Positions 17,440 through 26,089 of a DNA stretch of 64,000 bases are shown here, piece by piece. Position 1 is the first letter of the stretch, and each line of letters starts with the position of its first letter. A program made the translations under genes and the position numbers. The DNA is taken from contig ONCV01000006.1 in assembly GCA_900316415.1 (NCBI GenBank), positions 1 to 64,000 of the forward strand, written 5' to 3'. The stretch is from an uncultured Eubacteriales bacterium. Lineage in GTDB: Bacteria > Bacillota > Clostridia > Christensenellales > Aristaeellaceae. Under the pieces are notes generated by a model. It made no database searches, had not been told where the DNA came from, and saw only the letters and a program-made list of their open reading frames with translations.

Positions 17440-18555
17440 ATGAAATTCAGAATGAACAATCAGGATCTGCTGGAAGGGCTGAATACCGTGACCCGTGCGC
17501 TGAGCGCTCGTCCCGCCAAGCAGATTCTGGAAGGCGTGCTGATTGTCGCGGATGATAACCGCGTCAATCTGACCTGCTCGGATGGTTCGCTTTCCATCGA
17601 GTATACCAGTTCCGCCGATGTGCAGGAATCCGGACAGATCGTGCTTCCCGGCCGGCTTTTCTCCGAACTGATCCGGAAAATGCCGGGTGGGGATGTGGAA
17701 CTGACCTGCCAGAACAACCGCTCCGCTTCCATCCGCTGTCAGAAGGCCCGCAGCAATCTGGCCACCATGAACGCCGCGGAATATCCGGAGATCATGATGC
17801 TGAAATCTCCCACCCCCGTCAAGATTCCGCAGAAGAAGCTGAAGGACATGATTTCCCATGTCAGCTTTGCCATCGCGACGGATGAAAGCCGCCAGATTCT
17901 GACGGGCTGTCTGCTGGAAGTCAGCCGGAATGAAGCCCGGCTGGTGGCGCTGGACGGATTCCGCCTCGCGATGCAGAAGCTGTTCCAGCCCTTTGACCTT
18001 CCCGAAGGACAGGAAATGATGAAAGCGATCCTTCCCGGAAAGGTGATCAATGAGCTGAGCCGGATTCTTCCGGAGGACGATGCCTTCTGCACCCTGCTTT
18101 TCGATCAGGGACGGATGCAGTGCACCTTCGGGAACATTCGGATGAGCTCCGTGCTTCTGGCAGGCGAATATATTGATTATCGCCGGATTATCCCCACCGC
18201 CTTCCGGACCCACGCCCGGGCGGATCGGGGAACGGTTTCGGACGCCATTGACCGGGCCAGCCTGATGGCCCGCGAGGGAAAGAACAATCTGATCAAAATG
18301 AGTTTCCGTTCCGGATCCCTGCGGATCACCTCCAACGCGGAAATGGGCGATGTGGAGGAAGAGATGGAAGCGGATCTTCAGGGCGACGATATTGATATCG
18401 CGTTCAATTCCAAGTATATTGTGGATGTGATCCGGAACGTGGAGGGCGACGAGCTGTACATGAATTTCAACTCGAATGTCAGTCCCTGCGTGGTCATGCC
18501 CCCGTCCGGAGAGGAATACATTTATCTGATTCTGCCTGTTCGGGTATTTCAGTAA
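17440..18555 (+). CDS. dnaN: DNA polymerase III beta subunit (sliding clamp)
   Basis: 371 residues, normal length, three clamp domains. It encircles DNA and tethers the replicative polymerase. Recognised by the N-terminal MKFRMNNQDLLEGLNTVTRAL, the middle KDMISHVSFAIATDESR and the C-terminal LPVRVFQ tail. Start at 17440 behind AGGAAAGGAAG. It is followed by a strong hairpin and then recF. In contrast to the common arrangement there is no dnaA upstream in the window and no S4-domain gene between dnaN and recF. Confidence 0.97.
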   Translation: MKFRMNNQDLLEGLNTVTRALSARPAKQILEGVLIVADDNRVNLTCSDGSLSIEYTSSADVQESGQIVLPGRLFSELIRKMPGGDVELTCQNNRSASIRCQKARSNLATMNAAEYPEIMMLKSPTPVKIPQKKLKDMISHVSFAIATDESRQILTGCLLEVSRNEARLVALDGFRLAMQKLFQPFDLPEGQEMMKAILPGKVINELSRILPEDDAFCTLLFDQGRMQCTFGNIRMSSVLLAGEYIDYRRIIPTAFRTHARADRGTVSDAIDRASLMAREGKNNLIKMSFRSGSLRITSNAEMGDVEEEMEADLQGDDIDIAFNSKYIVDVIRNVEGDELYMNFNSNVSPCVVMPPSGEEYIYLILPVRVFQ

Positions 18556-18637
18556 ACTGAAACCGGCCGGCTGCTCCCGTGCGGAAGGACTTTTCTTCCA
18601 GCCCCGCGCAGAAGGAATCGCGTTTCAGATGATTTGG

Positions 18638-18670
18638 CAGCGCGGCCGGATCCGGCCGCGCTGTTTCTCT
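18638..18670 (+). terminator. perfect palindrome/terminator between dnaN and recF
   Basis: A 26-base perfect palindrome (18638-18663, arms CAGCGCGGCCGGA) followed by TTTCTCTT. It can form a stable hairpin 19 bases before the recF start and may end or attenuate dnaN transcription. Confidence 0.65.
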
Positions 18671-18681
18671 TGAGGTATGGA

Positions 18682-19848
18682 ATGATTATCAAGGAGCTGG
18701 AGCTGCATCATTTTCGGAATTATGACGACCTGCGTCTGACTCCGCATGAGGGGATCAACCTGTTCTTCGGACAGAACGGATCGGGCAAGACGAATCTGCT
18801 GGAGGCCATTCATTACTGCTCCCTCGGAAAAAGCCATCGGATCAATCAGGATCTGAACGCGGTTCAGATGGGACAGGAGGGCGCTTCCTGCCGGCTTTCC
18901 GTGCTCGGCAAATATGCGCGGAACGACGTGGAGGTTCGTCTCCGTCCCGGCGAGGATTCCGTCAAGACGGTGCTGATTGATTCCCGGAAGGTTTCCCGTC
19001 TTTCTGAAATGATGGGAGTGGTTCGCTGCGTGATTTTCAGCCCGGAGGATCTGAATCTGATCCGGGAAGGTCCCGCCGCCCGGCGCCGATTCCTGGATAT
19101 GATGATCAGTCAGATCAGCCGAAGCTATTTTATCGCCCTGCAGCAGTACCGAATCGCGCTGAATCAGCGGAACGCGATTCTGCGCCAGGCCCGCATGGAG
19201 AATCTTCCGATCAATCCGATGATCGCGGATTTTGAGGCGAGCATGTGCGAGCAGGCGAAAATCATTTATCAGGAGAGACAGAAGGCCGCGGATTTTCTGT
19301 CCGAGGCCGGACGGGAGATCTACCGCAGCATCAGCGGACTTCCGGATGAAACGCTGACCATTACGTATGCGCCCTCCGTTCATGGGGAGGGAGATCCGGC
19401 GGAGCTTTTGCTTCACCTTCTGCAGCAGTCCCGGGAGGATGATCTTCGCCAGGGAACAACCTCGGCCGGTCCCCAGCGGGATGACCTGGGTTTGTATCTG
19501 AACAGAAAGTCGATGAAACTGTACGCCTCCCAGGGACAGATGCGTACGGCCGCGCTGAGCCTGAAACTGGCCCAGCGGAAGCTCATTTTCCGGATGACGG
19601 AGGATCAGCCTGTGCTTCTCCTGGACGACGTCATGAGTGAACTGGATCTGCGCCGCCGCATGAATCTGCTGCAGCTGATTGATCAGTCGCAGACCTTTAT
19701 CACCTGTGCGGATGAGGGGGACCTGGATATGAAGCAGGGAAACCGGACCTATCATGTTTTCAGTGAAAACGGAGCCGCGCGGATCGAAAAGGTCAAGGAG
19801 GGTGCGGAAACGGAGCTTCCCGTGCTGAAGGAACCCTCCTTTGATTGA
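18682..19848 (+). CDS. recF: DNA replication and repair protein RecF
   Basis: 388 residues, SMC-like ABC ATPase that helps load RecA at single-strand gaps. N-terminal IIKELELHHFRNY, Walker A FGQNGSGKTN (29-38), and the C-terminal Walker B/signature region with LLLDDVMSELD. The start ATG at 18682 has a GAGG site; an upstream in-frame ATG at 18634 lies before the palindrome and adds a non-conserved 16 residues. A parS site begins two bases after the stop codon. gyrB, its usual neighbour, is absent and addA follows. Confidence 0.96.
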   Translation: MIIKELELHHFRNYDDLRLTPHEGINLFFGQNGSGKTNLLEAIHYCSLGKSHRINQDLNAVQMGQEGASCRLSVLGKYARNDVEVRLRPGEDSVKTVLIDSRKVSRLSEMMGVVRCVIFSPEDLNLIREGPAARRRFLDMMISQISRSYFIALQQYRIALNQRNAILRQARMENLPINPMIADFEASMCEQAKIIYQERQKAADFLSEAGREIYRSISGLPDETLTITYAPSVHGEGDPAELLLHLLQQSREDDLRQGTTSAGPQRDDLGLYLNRKSMKLYASQGQMRTAALSLKLAQRKLIFRMTEDQPVLLLDDVMSELDLRRRMNLLQLIDQSQTFITCADEGDLDMKQGNRTYHVFSENGAARIEKVKEGAETELPVLKEPSFD

Positions 19849-19849
19849 T

Positions 19850-19865
19850 TGTTTCACGTGAAACA
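19850..19865. other. parS site (ParB/Spo0J binding), perfect
   Basis: TGTTTCACGTGAAACA, identical to the 16-bp Bacillus-type parS consensus and perfectly palindromic. It lies between recF and addA. ParB loads SMC at such sites to align sister origins; parS sites cluster near oriC. Confidence 0.93.
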
Positions 19866-19909
19866 TTTTTATCCGTATCATAACGAGAAAAGCGACAGGA
19901 GATGAGCCG

Positions 19910-22900
19910 ATGCCCTCATGGACACCTTCCCAGCTGCAGGTGATTGAGTCCCGTTCCAGGCGTCTGATCTGCAGCGCGGCCGCCGGCAGCGGAAAGACCG
20001 CGGTCATGATCGAGCGGATTCTTCGGATGCTGAAGGAGGGAGCGGAGCCCGGAAGCCTGCTGGTTGTCACCTTTACCAACATGGCGGCATCGGAGATGAA
20101 GGAGAAAATCCGGCGCCGCCTGCAGGAGGAAAGCGACAATCCCTGTCTTCGGAACGCCCGGGATCAGATCGACTGCATCCAGATTTCCACGATTCATGCC
20201 TTTTGTCAGCAGCTGATCCGCAATCAGTTTCAGCTGATTCCGATTGATCCCAATTTTTCGATCTGTGACGCTTCCATGCAGGAAAGGCTCTTTCACGAGG
20301 CCTTTGCCGATGCCTGCAATGAACTGGAGCAGAACGGAGAGCCTTTTTTTGCGCTTCTGAAGGAAAGATATACGGTCCGGCAGGCGGAAGCGATGATCCG
20401 TACGCTTCATCCCTTTCTGATGTCTCTGGCCAATCCCTTTGAATGGCTTTCCGACCGGATCGATGATATTCCGGATCGGATGGAGGAGGATCATCCCTGG
20501 TTCCGGGTGCTCCGTCAGATGGCGGAGGATCAGCTGTTTCAGGCACAGCTTTATCTGGATCAGATGGAAAGAATGTTCTCGGATCCCGACGCTCTTCCCG
20601 CGTATCAGGAAGCCTGGAAAAAGGATGCGGAATTGTTTCACGTGAAACAACGGGAAATCCGGGAGAACCGGCTGGACGCTGCACCGGCCGTTTTTGAAAA
20701 GCTGAAGGCGGTCCGGGGGGTGACCGTGCAGGAAAGCGACTGGCGGGACCGATATCAGGAGATTCGAAAAAAATACAGGCAGTTGATGGAATCCATTGAC
20801 CGGTATCAGATCAGCGAGCCGGAAAAGCCCCTTTCAGAATGGAAAAACATGCGGGAATCGCTTCTGGCCCTGCAATGCCTGATGCGGACGACGGAGAATC
20901 TGTTTCAGATGAAGAAGGCAGCCAGATCCCTGGCGGATTTTTCGGATCTGGAGCAGTATGCTGTGAAGATCCTGAAGAACCCTGCGGGCAGGGAGGAAGC
21001 CCATGCGATCTGGAAAAATATCTTCGTGGATGAATGCCAGGATATTTCAGAGGTACAGAATCAGATCATTGATCTGCTGCAGGGGCCGGAAACCAGTCTG
21101 TTCATGGTGGGCGACGTCAAGCAGAGCATCTACCGTTTCCGGCTGGCGGACCCGATGATGTTTCTGGAAAGAATCAGAAACTGCAGGAGTTCCGAGGGGG
21201 AAGATCAGGAGTGCATCTTCCTGCAGTCGAATTTTCGTTCCCGTCCCGAGATTATGGAAACCACGAATCGGATTTTTGAATCCATCATGAAGGAAAAGGT
21301 CACGGAGATTACCTACGGGCCGGAGGAAAGGCTGATTCCGGGAAGGCAGACAGAGGGGCATGTGCCGGTGGAAGTCTGCATGATTCAGAAGGGAGATACG
21401 GGAAAAAAGGATCTGGAGGCGACTGCGGAGCTGATCGAAACGGAAATCCGGAAAATGCTGCGGCAGCCCTGTCCGGGGGAAAACAGAACCTATCAGTACA
21501 GGGATTTTGTGGTGCTGCTGCCCACGGTGCAGACGGACGGCCCCCTCCTGGCCGGATATCTGGAGGAGCGGGGAATTCCGGTATTCTTCGACGGAAAGGG
21601 AGAATACTATCAGCTGGATGAGATTCAGGAGATCCGGAATCTGCTGGAATGGATTGATTCCCCCCTTCAGGATCTTCCGCTGATTTCCGTTCTCCAATCC
21701 TCTCCCTTTTTCTTCCGGGAAGAAGAGCTGAGCCTCATCCGGCTGCGGAATATGGATTCCAAAACGCCTTTCTATGAGATTTTTGAACGGGTTGCGCAGG
21801 AGGAGGATGAGCTGGGAAAAAAATGCCATGCCGTGCTGGAAAAGAGAAGGGAATGGCAGAATCTGGCGGAAACCGCCCGGGTTCCGGATCTGATCTGGAA
21901 GCTGTATCAGGAAACGGATCTCTATGCGGTTTCGGGCGTGGATCTGAACGGAGAGGTGAAGCAGGCCAATCTCCGGATGCTCTGCCAGCAGGCGAGCGAC
22001 GCGGAAACGCTCGGCATTCTGACGCTGAGCGATTTCCTGTCCTATATGCGGGATCAGCAGGCCTTCGGGGACCAGCAGAGCGCGACCCTGCTGGGGGAGA
22101 AGGATAATCTGGTCCGTATCATGACGATTCATAAAAGCAAGGGGCTGCAGTTTCCCGTGGTTTTCTGCGGGGGAATGGACAAATCGCCTGCCGGAAGAAA
22201 GGAAGGAGAGATCAAAACCCATTCGAAGCTGGGGCTCTGCGTGAATTATAAGGACGCGAAAAACAGAATTTCCCGGCCGACGCTGGCGGATGAGCTGTTT
22301 GACTGGCAGAAAACCCGGGATGAAATGTCGGAAAAGGTTCGCCTGCTGTATGTGGCGATGACCCGGGCTCAGGAGAAGCTGTATCTGATCACCTGCCAGG
22401 AGACCAATCCCCTCTGGTCCGCGCCGGAAGGATACGGCCGGATTCTCGCGGCAAAATCCTTTACGGACTGGTGGATGCCGGTTCTGATGCAGGAGAATCG
22501 CAAAAAAATATCCACAAGTTATGAACAACCCGAAAAGCCTTATGAAATAAGGGTTTTCGAATGTAATCAACCGCAGAATGTGGAAAATCCGGAAGTTATC
22601 CACAATTCGGACGCATGGCTTGAAACCTTGCTTTCCGGTCCCGTTGTGGATGAATTGTGGAAAACGCCTGAGAAGGAGGAAAAATCTCCGACCCTTCAGA
22701 AACGGTCGGTAACCTCCCTGATCCGTTCCGCCCGCAGGGGACTGGAGGAACAGGAGGAGGAAACGCCGGAGACCAAGCGGATGCCGGATCTGCTGGCCCG
22801 AAAGCTGCGCGGGGAGGAGATGCAGGAGACACCCGCGTTTCTCCGGGAAAAGAAACCCATTTCCGCAGCCTGGCGGGGAACCATCACCCATCGGATATTA

Positions 22901-23374
22901 TCCCTTCTGGATCTGGAGGAGATCCGGAACGGGGCTTCCGTTCAGGAGGCGGTCCAAAGGGAAACCGACCGGATGCGCAGGGAACATATGGCGTCGGAGG
23001 AGGAACTGAAGCAGATCCGTCCGGATCAGATCGTCCGGTTCTGGAACTCCCCCACCGGAAAACGGATTTTATCCTCCCCGGAGGTTCATCGGGAATGGAA
23101 TTTCAATCTGCTGCTGCGCAGGGAACAGGAGATCATCCTGCAGGGGGTGATTGACTGCGCGTTCCTGGAGGGGGACGAGTGGGTGATTCTGGATTACAAG
23201 ACGGATTCCGGAAAAACCGCGGATGAATTGGCGGAGGAATACCGGCCCCAGCTGATGTGGTATGCGCAGGCGCTGCAGAAAATCACCGGACGGAAGGTGA
23301 AGGAGGCAAGTCTGTATGCCCTGAGCATGGAACGGCTGATTCCGGTGTTTTGTCAAAAGCGTGAAGAGGATTGA
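19910..23374 (+). CDS. addA: ATP-dependent helicase/nuclease subunit A
   Basis: 1154 residues, a little shorter than typical AddA (about 1200-1240). UvrD-type helicase with Walker A AAGSGKTAV (24-32), FVDECQDIS as Walker B, and the family motif VRIMTIHKSKGLQFPVVF. A RecB-type nuclease domain is at the C-terminus with VILDYKTDSG, whose Asp1095 and Lys1097 fit the active site. AddA with AddB resects double-strand breaks until Chi. addB is not adjacent, which is unusual. The gene carries an internal parS site and a DnaA-box-rich stretch. Its codons look less GC-rich in third position than those of genes past 29 kb. Confidence 0.95.
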   Translation: MPSWTPSQLQVIESRSRRLICSAAAGSGKTAVMIERILRMLKEGAEPGSLLVVTFTNMAASEMKEKIRRRLQEESDNPCLRNARDQIDCIQISTIHAFCQQLIRNQFQLIPIDPNFSICDASMQERLFHEAFADACNELEQNGEPFFALLKERYTVRQAEAMIRTLHPFLMSLANPFEWLSDRIDDIPDRMEEDHPWFRVLRQMAEDQLFQAQLYLDQMERMFSDPDALPAYQEAWKKDAELFHVKQREIRENRLDAAPAVFEKLKAVRGVTVQESDWRDRYQEIRKKYRQLMESIDRYQISEPEKPLSEWKNMRESLLALQCLMRTTENLFQMKKAARSLADFSDLEQYAVKILKNPAGREEAHAIWKNIFVDECQDISEVQNQIIDLLQGPETSLFMVGDVKQSIYRFRLADPMMFLERIRNCRSSEGEDQECIFLQSNFRSRPEIMETTNRIFESIMKEKVTEITYGPEERLIPGRQTEGHVPVEVCMIQKGDTGKKDLEATAELIETEIRKMLRQPCPGENRTYQYRDFVVLLPTVQTDGPLLAGYLEERGIPVFFDGKGEYYQLDEIQEIRNLLEWIDSPLQDLPLISVLQSSPFFFREEELSLIRLRNMDSKTPFYEIFERVAQEEDELGKKCHAVLEKRREWQNLAETARVPDLIWKLYQETDLYAVSGVDLNGEVKQANLRMLCQQASDAETLGILTLSDFLSYMRDQQAFGDQQSATLLGEKDNLVRIMTIHKSKGLQFPVVFCGGMDKSPAGRKEGEIKTHSKLGLCVNYKDAKNRISRPTLADELFDWQKTRDEMSEKVRLLYVAMTRAQEKLYLITCQETNPLWSAPEGYGRILAAKSFTDWWMPVLMQENRKKISTSYEQPEKPYEIRVFECNQPQNVENPEVIHNSDAWLETLLSGPVVDELWKTPEKEEKSPTLQKRSVTSLIRSARRGLEEQEEETPETKRMPDLLARKLRGEEMQETPAFLREKKPISAAWRGTITHRILSLLDLEEIRNGASVQEAVQRETDRMRREHMASEEELKQIRPDQIVRFWNSPTGKRILSSPEVHREWNFNLLLRREQEIILQGVIDCAFLEGDEWVILDYKTDSGKTADELAEEYRPQLMWYAQALQKITGRKVKEASLYALSMERLIPVFCQKREED
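20634..20649. other. second parS site, inside addA
   Basis: A second exact copy of TGTTTCACGTGAAACA, 784 bases after the first. Within addA it encodes Leu-Phe-His-Val-Lys-Gln, so the site is kept within a reading frame. Confidence 0.92.
22508..22664. other. DnaA-box-like cluster inside addA
   Basis: Five matches to TTATCCACA within 157 bases: ATATCCACA (22508, plus), TTTTCCACA (22579-22587, minus), a perfect TTATCCACA (22596-22604, plus), TCATCCACA (22645-22653, minus) and TTTTCCACA (22656-22664, minus). The local sequence is AT-rich compared with the rest of the gene and encodes a poorly conserved linker of AddA. Confidence 0.55.
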
Positions 23375-23382
23375 CCAGATAG

Positions 23383-23519
23383 TTATCCACAGCCGGAAAT
23401 GCTTGAAAAACAAGGACTTTCCAAAAACAAAAACCGGGAGCCCTTGAAAAATAAGGACTCCCGGCTGTGTACAAGTTTTGTGGACAATTCCGGCCAGCAT
23501 GTGGATAACCTGTGGAAAA
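23383..23519. other. DnaA-box cluster between addA and the MBL gene
   Basis: Intergenic, 137 bases. Perfect boxes TTATCCACA at 23383-23391 (plus) and 23500-23508 (minus), plus near matches at 23466-23474 (TTGTACACA, minus), 23479-23487 (TTGTCCACA, minus) and 23511-23519 (TTTTCCACA, minus). An inverted repeat AAGGACT-type pair (CTTGAAAAACAAGGACT and CTTGAAAAATAAGGACT, about 23401-23459) repeats a 17-base word with one change. Candidate part of oriC or a DnaA-titrating site. Confidence 0.6.
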
Positions 23520-23532
23520 ATGGGGAAAACCC

Positions 23533-24477
23533 TTAGGGTGAAACGGGAGGCGGAGTTTCCTCCCCATCGGATTCCGCACCGGGAGCTTCGTCCCAGGCGG
23601 AATCCTCCCCGGAGATTTCGTCCTCCTCCGCCAGCTGGGTCAGCGGAAGATCTGAATCGTTGAAGGGGTTTTCCTCCGAGAATTCGTCTTCGTCTTCCTC
23701 TTCTGAGGAATCCTCCGGTTCCTCGGGCGGGAAGGAAATATTCAGGAAACCTTCCTCGTCGAAATCGAGCAGAATGCTGTCCCCGATGCCGGGCATGGCC
23801 AGCACCTCCGTGGTCCGGGAGCTGGCGGTCCGGGCGTATTCGATGATGATCTCGGATCGATGAAAATAATGCATCGGGATAAACAGGCGGGGTTTGACCT
23901 GCAGGATGAAATAATTGGCGCCGGCCTCGAACATGGTTCCCTGCCGCGGATCGACGGGGAAAAAGGCGACGTCAATTTTCTGCCGGCTGATCGGCTTCAC
24001 GGCGGAAATGAATTCCTGTTCGGCCTCCTCGATTTCCTTCAGGGAGGATTCATCCCGCCAGTGCCAGAAATTCAGGTCTCCGGCATGGAAGAACGTTCTT
24101 CCGTGAAGGTTCAGCAGGAAGGAAACGCCGAGATCCGTCGAGTCGAAGGCGGTGACGCTGATGCCTTCCTCCAATTGCATTGTGTCCCCGGGCGCCATGC
24201 GCTTTCCGCGGATGCCGATGGGCATATCGGAGGAAACGATGTACGTGACGCTGGCATACTCCTTCCAGGCGAAAACAACGGGATCCAGATGATCAATATG
24301 CTCGTGGGAAATAAACACAAATACCCGCCGGTACCTGGAGAGCCGGGAGGGAAGAATCTGACGGCTCCCTCTCAGTTCCCGCTTTTCTCCGCGCCAGTAA
24401 TCAAAGACGAACAGAAGATCGTCCGCCTCCACGGAAAAACCGCTGTGATAATAGTGCGTAATCCTGAGCTGTTCCAC
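23533..24477 (-). CDS. metallo-beta-lactamase-fold hydrolase with acidic C-terminal tail
   Basis: 314 residues from a GTG start. The metal motif HEHIDH is at 58-63, with FHAGDLNFWHW and a later IPMHYFHR as further ligand regions, like the MBL-fold proteins related to UlaG/YycJ-type hydrolases. Substrate unknown. The last 66 residues (about 249-314) are a low-complexity tail rich in Glu, Asp, Ser and Pro. Start: the promoter at 24504-24532 places transcription near 24497, on top of the first ATG (24498); a GGAGG site 11 bases before the GTG at 24477 makes that codon more likely. A leaderless ATG start is the alternative. Confidence 0.8.
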   Translation of the reverse strand: MEQLRITHYYHSGFSVEADDLLFVFDYWRGEKRELRGSRQILPSRLSRYRRVFVFISHEHIDHLDPVVFAWKEYASVTYIVSSDMPIGIRGKRMAPGDTMQLEEGISVTAFDSTDLGVSFLLNLHGRTFFHAGDLNFWHWRDESSLKEIEEAEQEFISAVKPISRQKIDVAFFPVDPRQGTMFEAGANYFILQVKPRLFIPMHYFHRSEIIIEYARTASSRTTEVLAMPGIGDSILLDFDEEGFLNISFPPEEPEDSSEEEDEDEFSEENPFNDSDLPLTQLAEEDEISGEDSAWDEAPGAESDGEETPPPVSP

Positions 24478-24503
24478 GGCGTGTTGCACCTCCGTCATGG
24501 CGC

Positions 24504-24532
24504 ACTTTAACATACGTTCCCACTTTTGTCAA
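24504..24532 (-). promoter_or_regulatory. promoter of the MBL-fold gene
   Basis: Minus strand TTGACA (24532-24527), 17-bp spacer, TAAAGT (24509-24504). Confidence 0.7.
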
Positions 24533-24648
24533 ATTTTTCCCACAAAAACGCCACAGAAATGGTAAAAAAACGAAATAAATACACAAAAAGAAGAGAATAA
24601 TACCCACTGAAAAGCAAATTTAAAAACCGAAATCACAGGGAAGGTGAA

Positions 24649-25869
24649 TTATTCCAGAATTTCCCGGGAATGATCCTTCCCTTTCGCGGAAGGCAGGGCG
24701 ATCCCCATCAGTCCGGCGATGGTCGGAGCCACATCGCGCATGGGCATGGAAGGAAGCTCCGTTCCCTTCCGGACGCCGCGTCCCCGAACCGCGAACAGGC
24801 AGTTTTCCGCCCGGTGGCCCGGACCGAAGCCATGAGTCGCCTTTTCCCGCTTGTTCTGATCCAGGCAGTCATCGAAAACAACCTGGTCCATGGCTTCGCA
24901 GGCAAAGGCCACACCCCGGACCGCGTGCATGCGATCCAGATCCGCCCGGGAATAGAGCCGGAGAATCCCGTTTTCCTCCAGATGGCCGGCCAGCGTTTCC
25001 ATGGCCTTTTCCGGATCGGCGCCTTCCCGCCGGGCGAAGAAATAGGCGCTTTCCCCATTGCTCTGGACTCCGAAATCATCGGCCAGGCCCAGCTGCTTCA
25101 GGCAGTCGGTCAGATTCACGGTGCGGGAGATATCCGACTGCCCATGGTCGCTGACGGCGATCAGCAGCGCGTCCTTCATGCCGGGCGTCTCCTCCATGGC
25201 CTTCTGAATCTGGGTCAGCCGGTCCTCATTCCGGTGAATGGCCTCCAGGGCCTCCGGGCTGAAGGTTCCATGATGATGCCGCATCTCATCCAGATCGATC
25301 AGGTGAACCGCCGTCAGATCGGGCGCCTTGGTCCGGATCGCCCGGCAAGTGATGGCAGCGGCATAGTTGCTGAGACCGGGCTCGGAAATCCCGTTCCGAA
25401 GGGAGCCGAAACGGCGTTCGGAATCCAGGATGAACAGCGGCGTTCCGAACCGAAGGGTTTTCAGAACGGCGCTCTCTCCCGGAAGCGGATGAACCTCCGG
25501 AAAAAGCCAGGTGGTGGCGGGATTTTTGCAGCAGACCGGCCAGAGGACGGAGCAGTTTTTGCCGCCGGCATTCCGAACCGCGTCAAAAAGGGTGGGCACG
25601 GCGATATGCCGCCGCTCCCAGTACCAGACGCGGTGCGAATTCTCCGTGTCCGGCTGCCAGGGCTGATTCTGTCCGACCTGCGTGTCCACGGGGTCGCATC
25701 CGGTGATCAGCGTCACATGCGCCGGATAGGTCAGCGCGGGGAAAACCGTTTTTACCTGCCGGCAGACGCAGCCCTCCCGGATCATCCGGCTGAGGCCTCC
25801 GTCGGGGGAAAGGGAGGAAAAATCCTGATCAAAAAAGGCATCCAGGGAAACGAGCACAACCTTCCGCAA
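24649..25869 (-). CDS. nucleotide pyrophosphatase/phosphodiesterase family protein
   Basis: 406 residues, alkaline-phosphatase superfamily, type I phosphodiesterase/nucleotide pyrophosphatase branch. Metal and catalytic residues can be read: Asp10 in LVSLDAF, the nucleophile Thr47 in FPALTYPAHVT, HLIDLDEMRHHHG and VSDHGQSD, and a final HGFGPGH histidine. No signal peptide or membrane anchor is evident, so it should act in the cytoplasm. Substrate not predictable (nucleotides or phosphodiesters). The frame begins with TTG at 25869 after GGCGGAG; no better in-frame ATG precedes the conserved start. Confidence 0.85.
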   Translation of the reverse strand: MRKVVLVSLDAFFDQDFSSLSPDGGLSRMIREGCVCRQVKTVFPALTYPAHVTLITGCDPVDTQVGQNQPWQPDTENSHRVWYWERRHIAVPTLFDAVRNAGGKNCSVLWPVCCKNPATTWLFPEVHPLPGESAVLKTLRFGTPLFILDSERRFGSLRNGISEPGLSNYAAAITCRAIRTKAPDLTAVHLIDLDEMRHHHGTFSPEALEAIHRNEDRLTQIQKAMEETPGMKDALLIAVSDHGQSDISRTVNLTDCLKQLGLADDFGVQSNGESAYFFARREGADPEKAMETLAGHLEENGILRLYSRADLDRMHAVRGVAFACEAMDQVVFDDCLDQNKREKATHGFGPGHRAENCLFAVRGRGVRKGTELPSMPMRDVAPTIAGLMGIALPSAKGKDHSREILE

Positions 25870-25902
25870 AATCTCCGCCTGCTTTCTGTTGTTGGTGGAA
25901 AA

Positions 25903-25931
25903 ATTGTAGCATGCTGTTCGCCGGACGTCAA
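25903..25931 (-). promoter_or_regulatory. promoter of the phosphodiesterase gene
   Basis: Minus strand TTGACG (25931-25926), 17-bp spacer, TACAAT (25908-25903). Confidence 0.75.
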
Positions 25932-25976
25932 ATCATTCCGGACGCAGAGAAGGAAGGAAAAGAGATAAATCCGGAC

Positions 25977-26005
25977 TTGATTTTTTGTCTTTTTTCTCCG
26001 ATAAT
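25977..26005 (+). promoter_or_regulatory. promoter of the PT-repeat protein gene
   Basis: TTGATT, a 17-bp T-rich spacer and GATAAT. Divergent from the phosphodiesterase promoter. Confidence 0.6.
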
Positions 26006-26089
26006 GATCCCCGGAAAGAAAAATGCATAGACCAAATGCCGCGGGAGTCCGTTTCTGTGGAGACGTATCCGGAAAAGGGAGAGAAGAAA

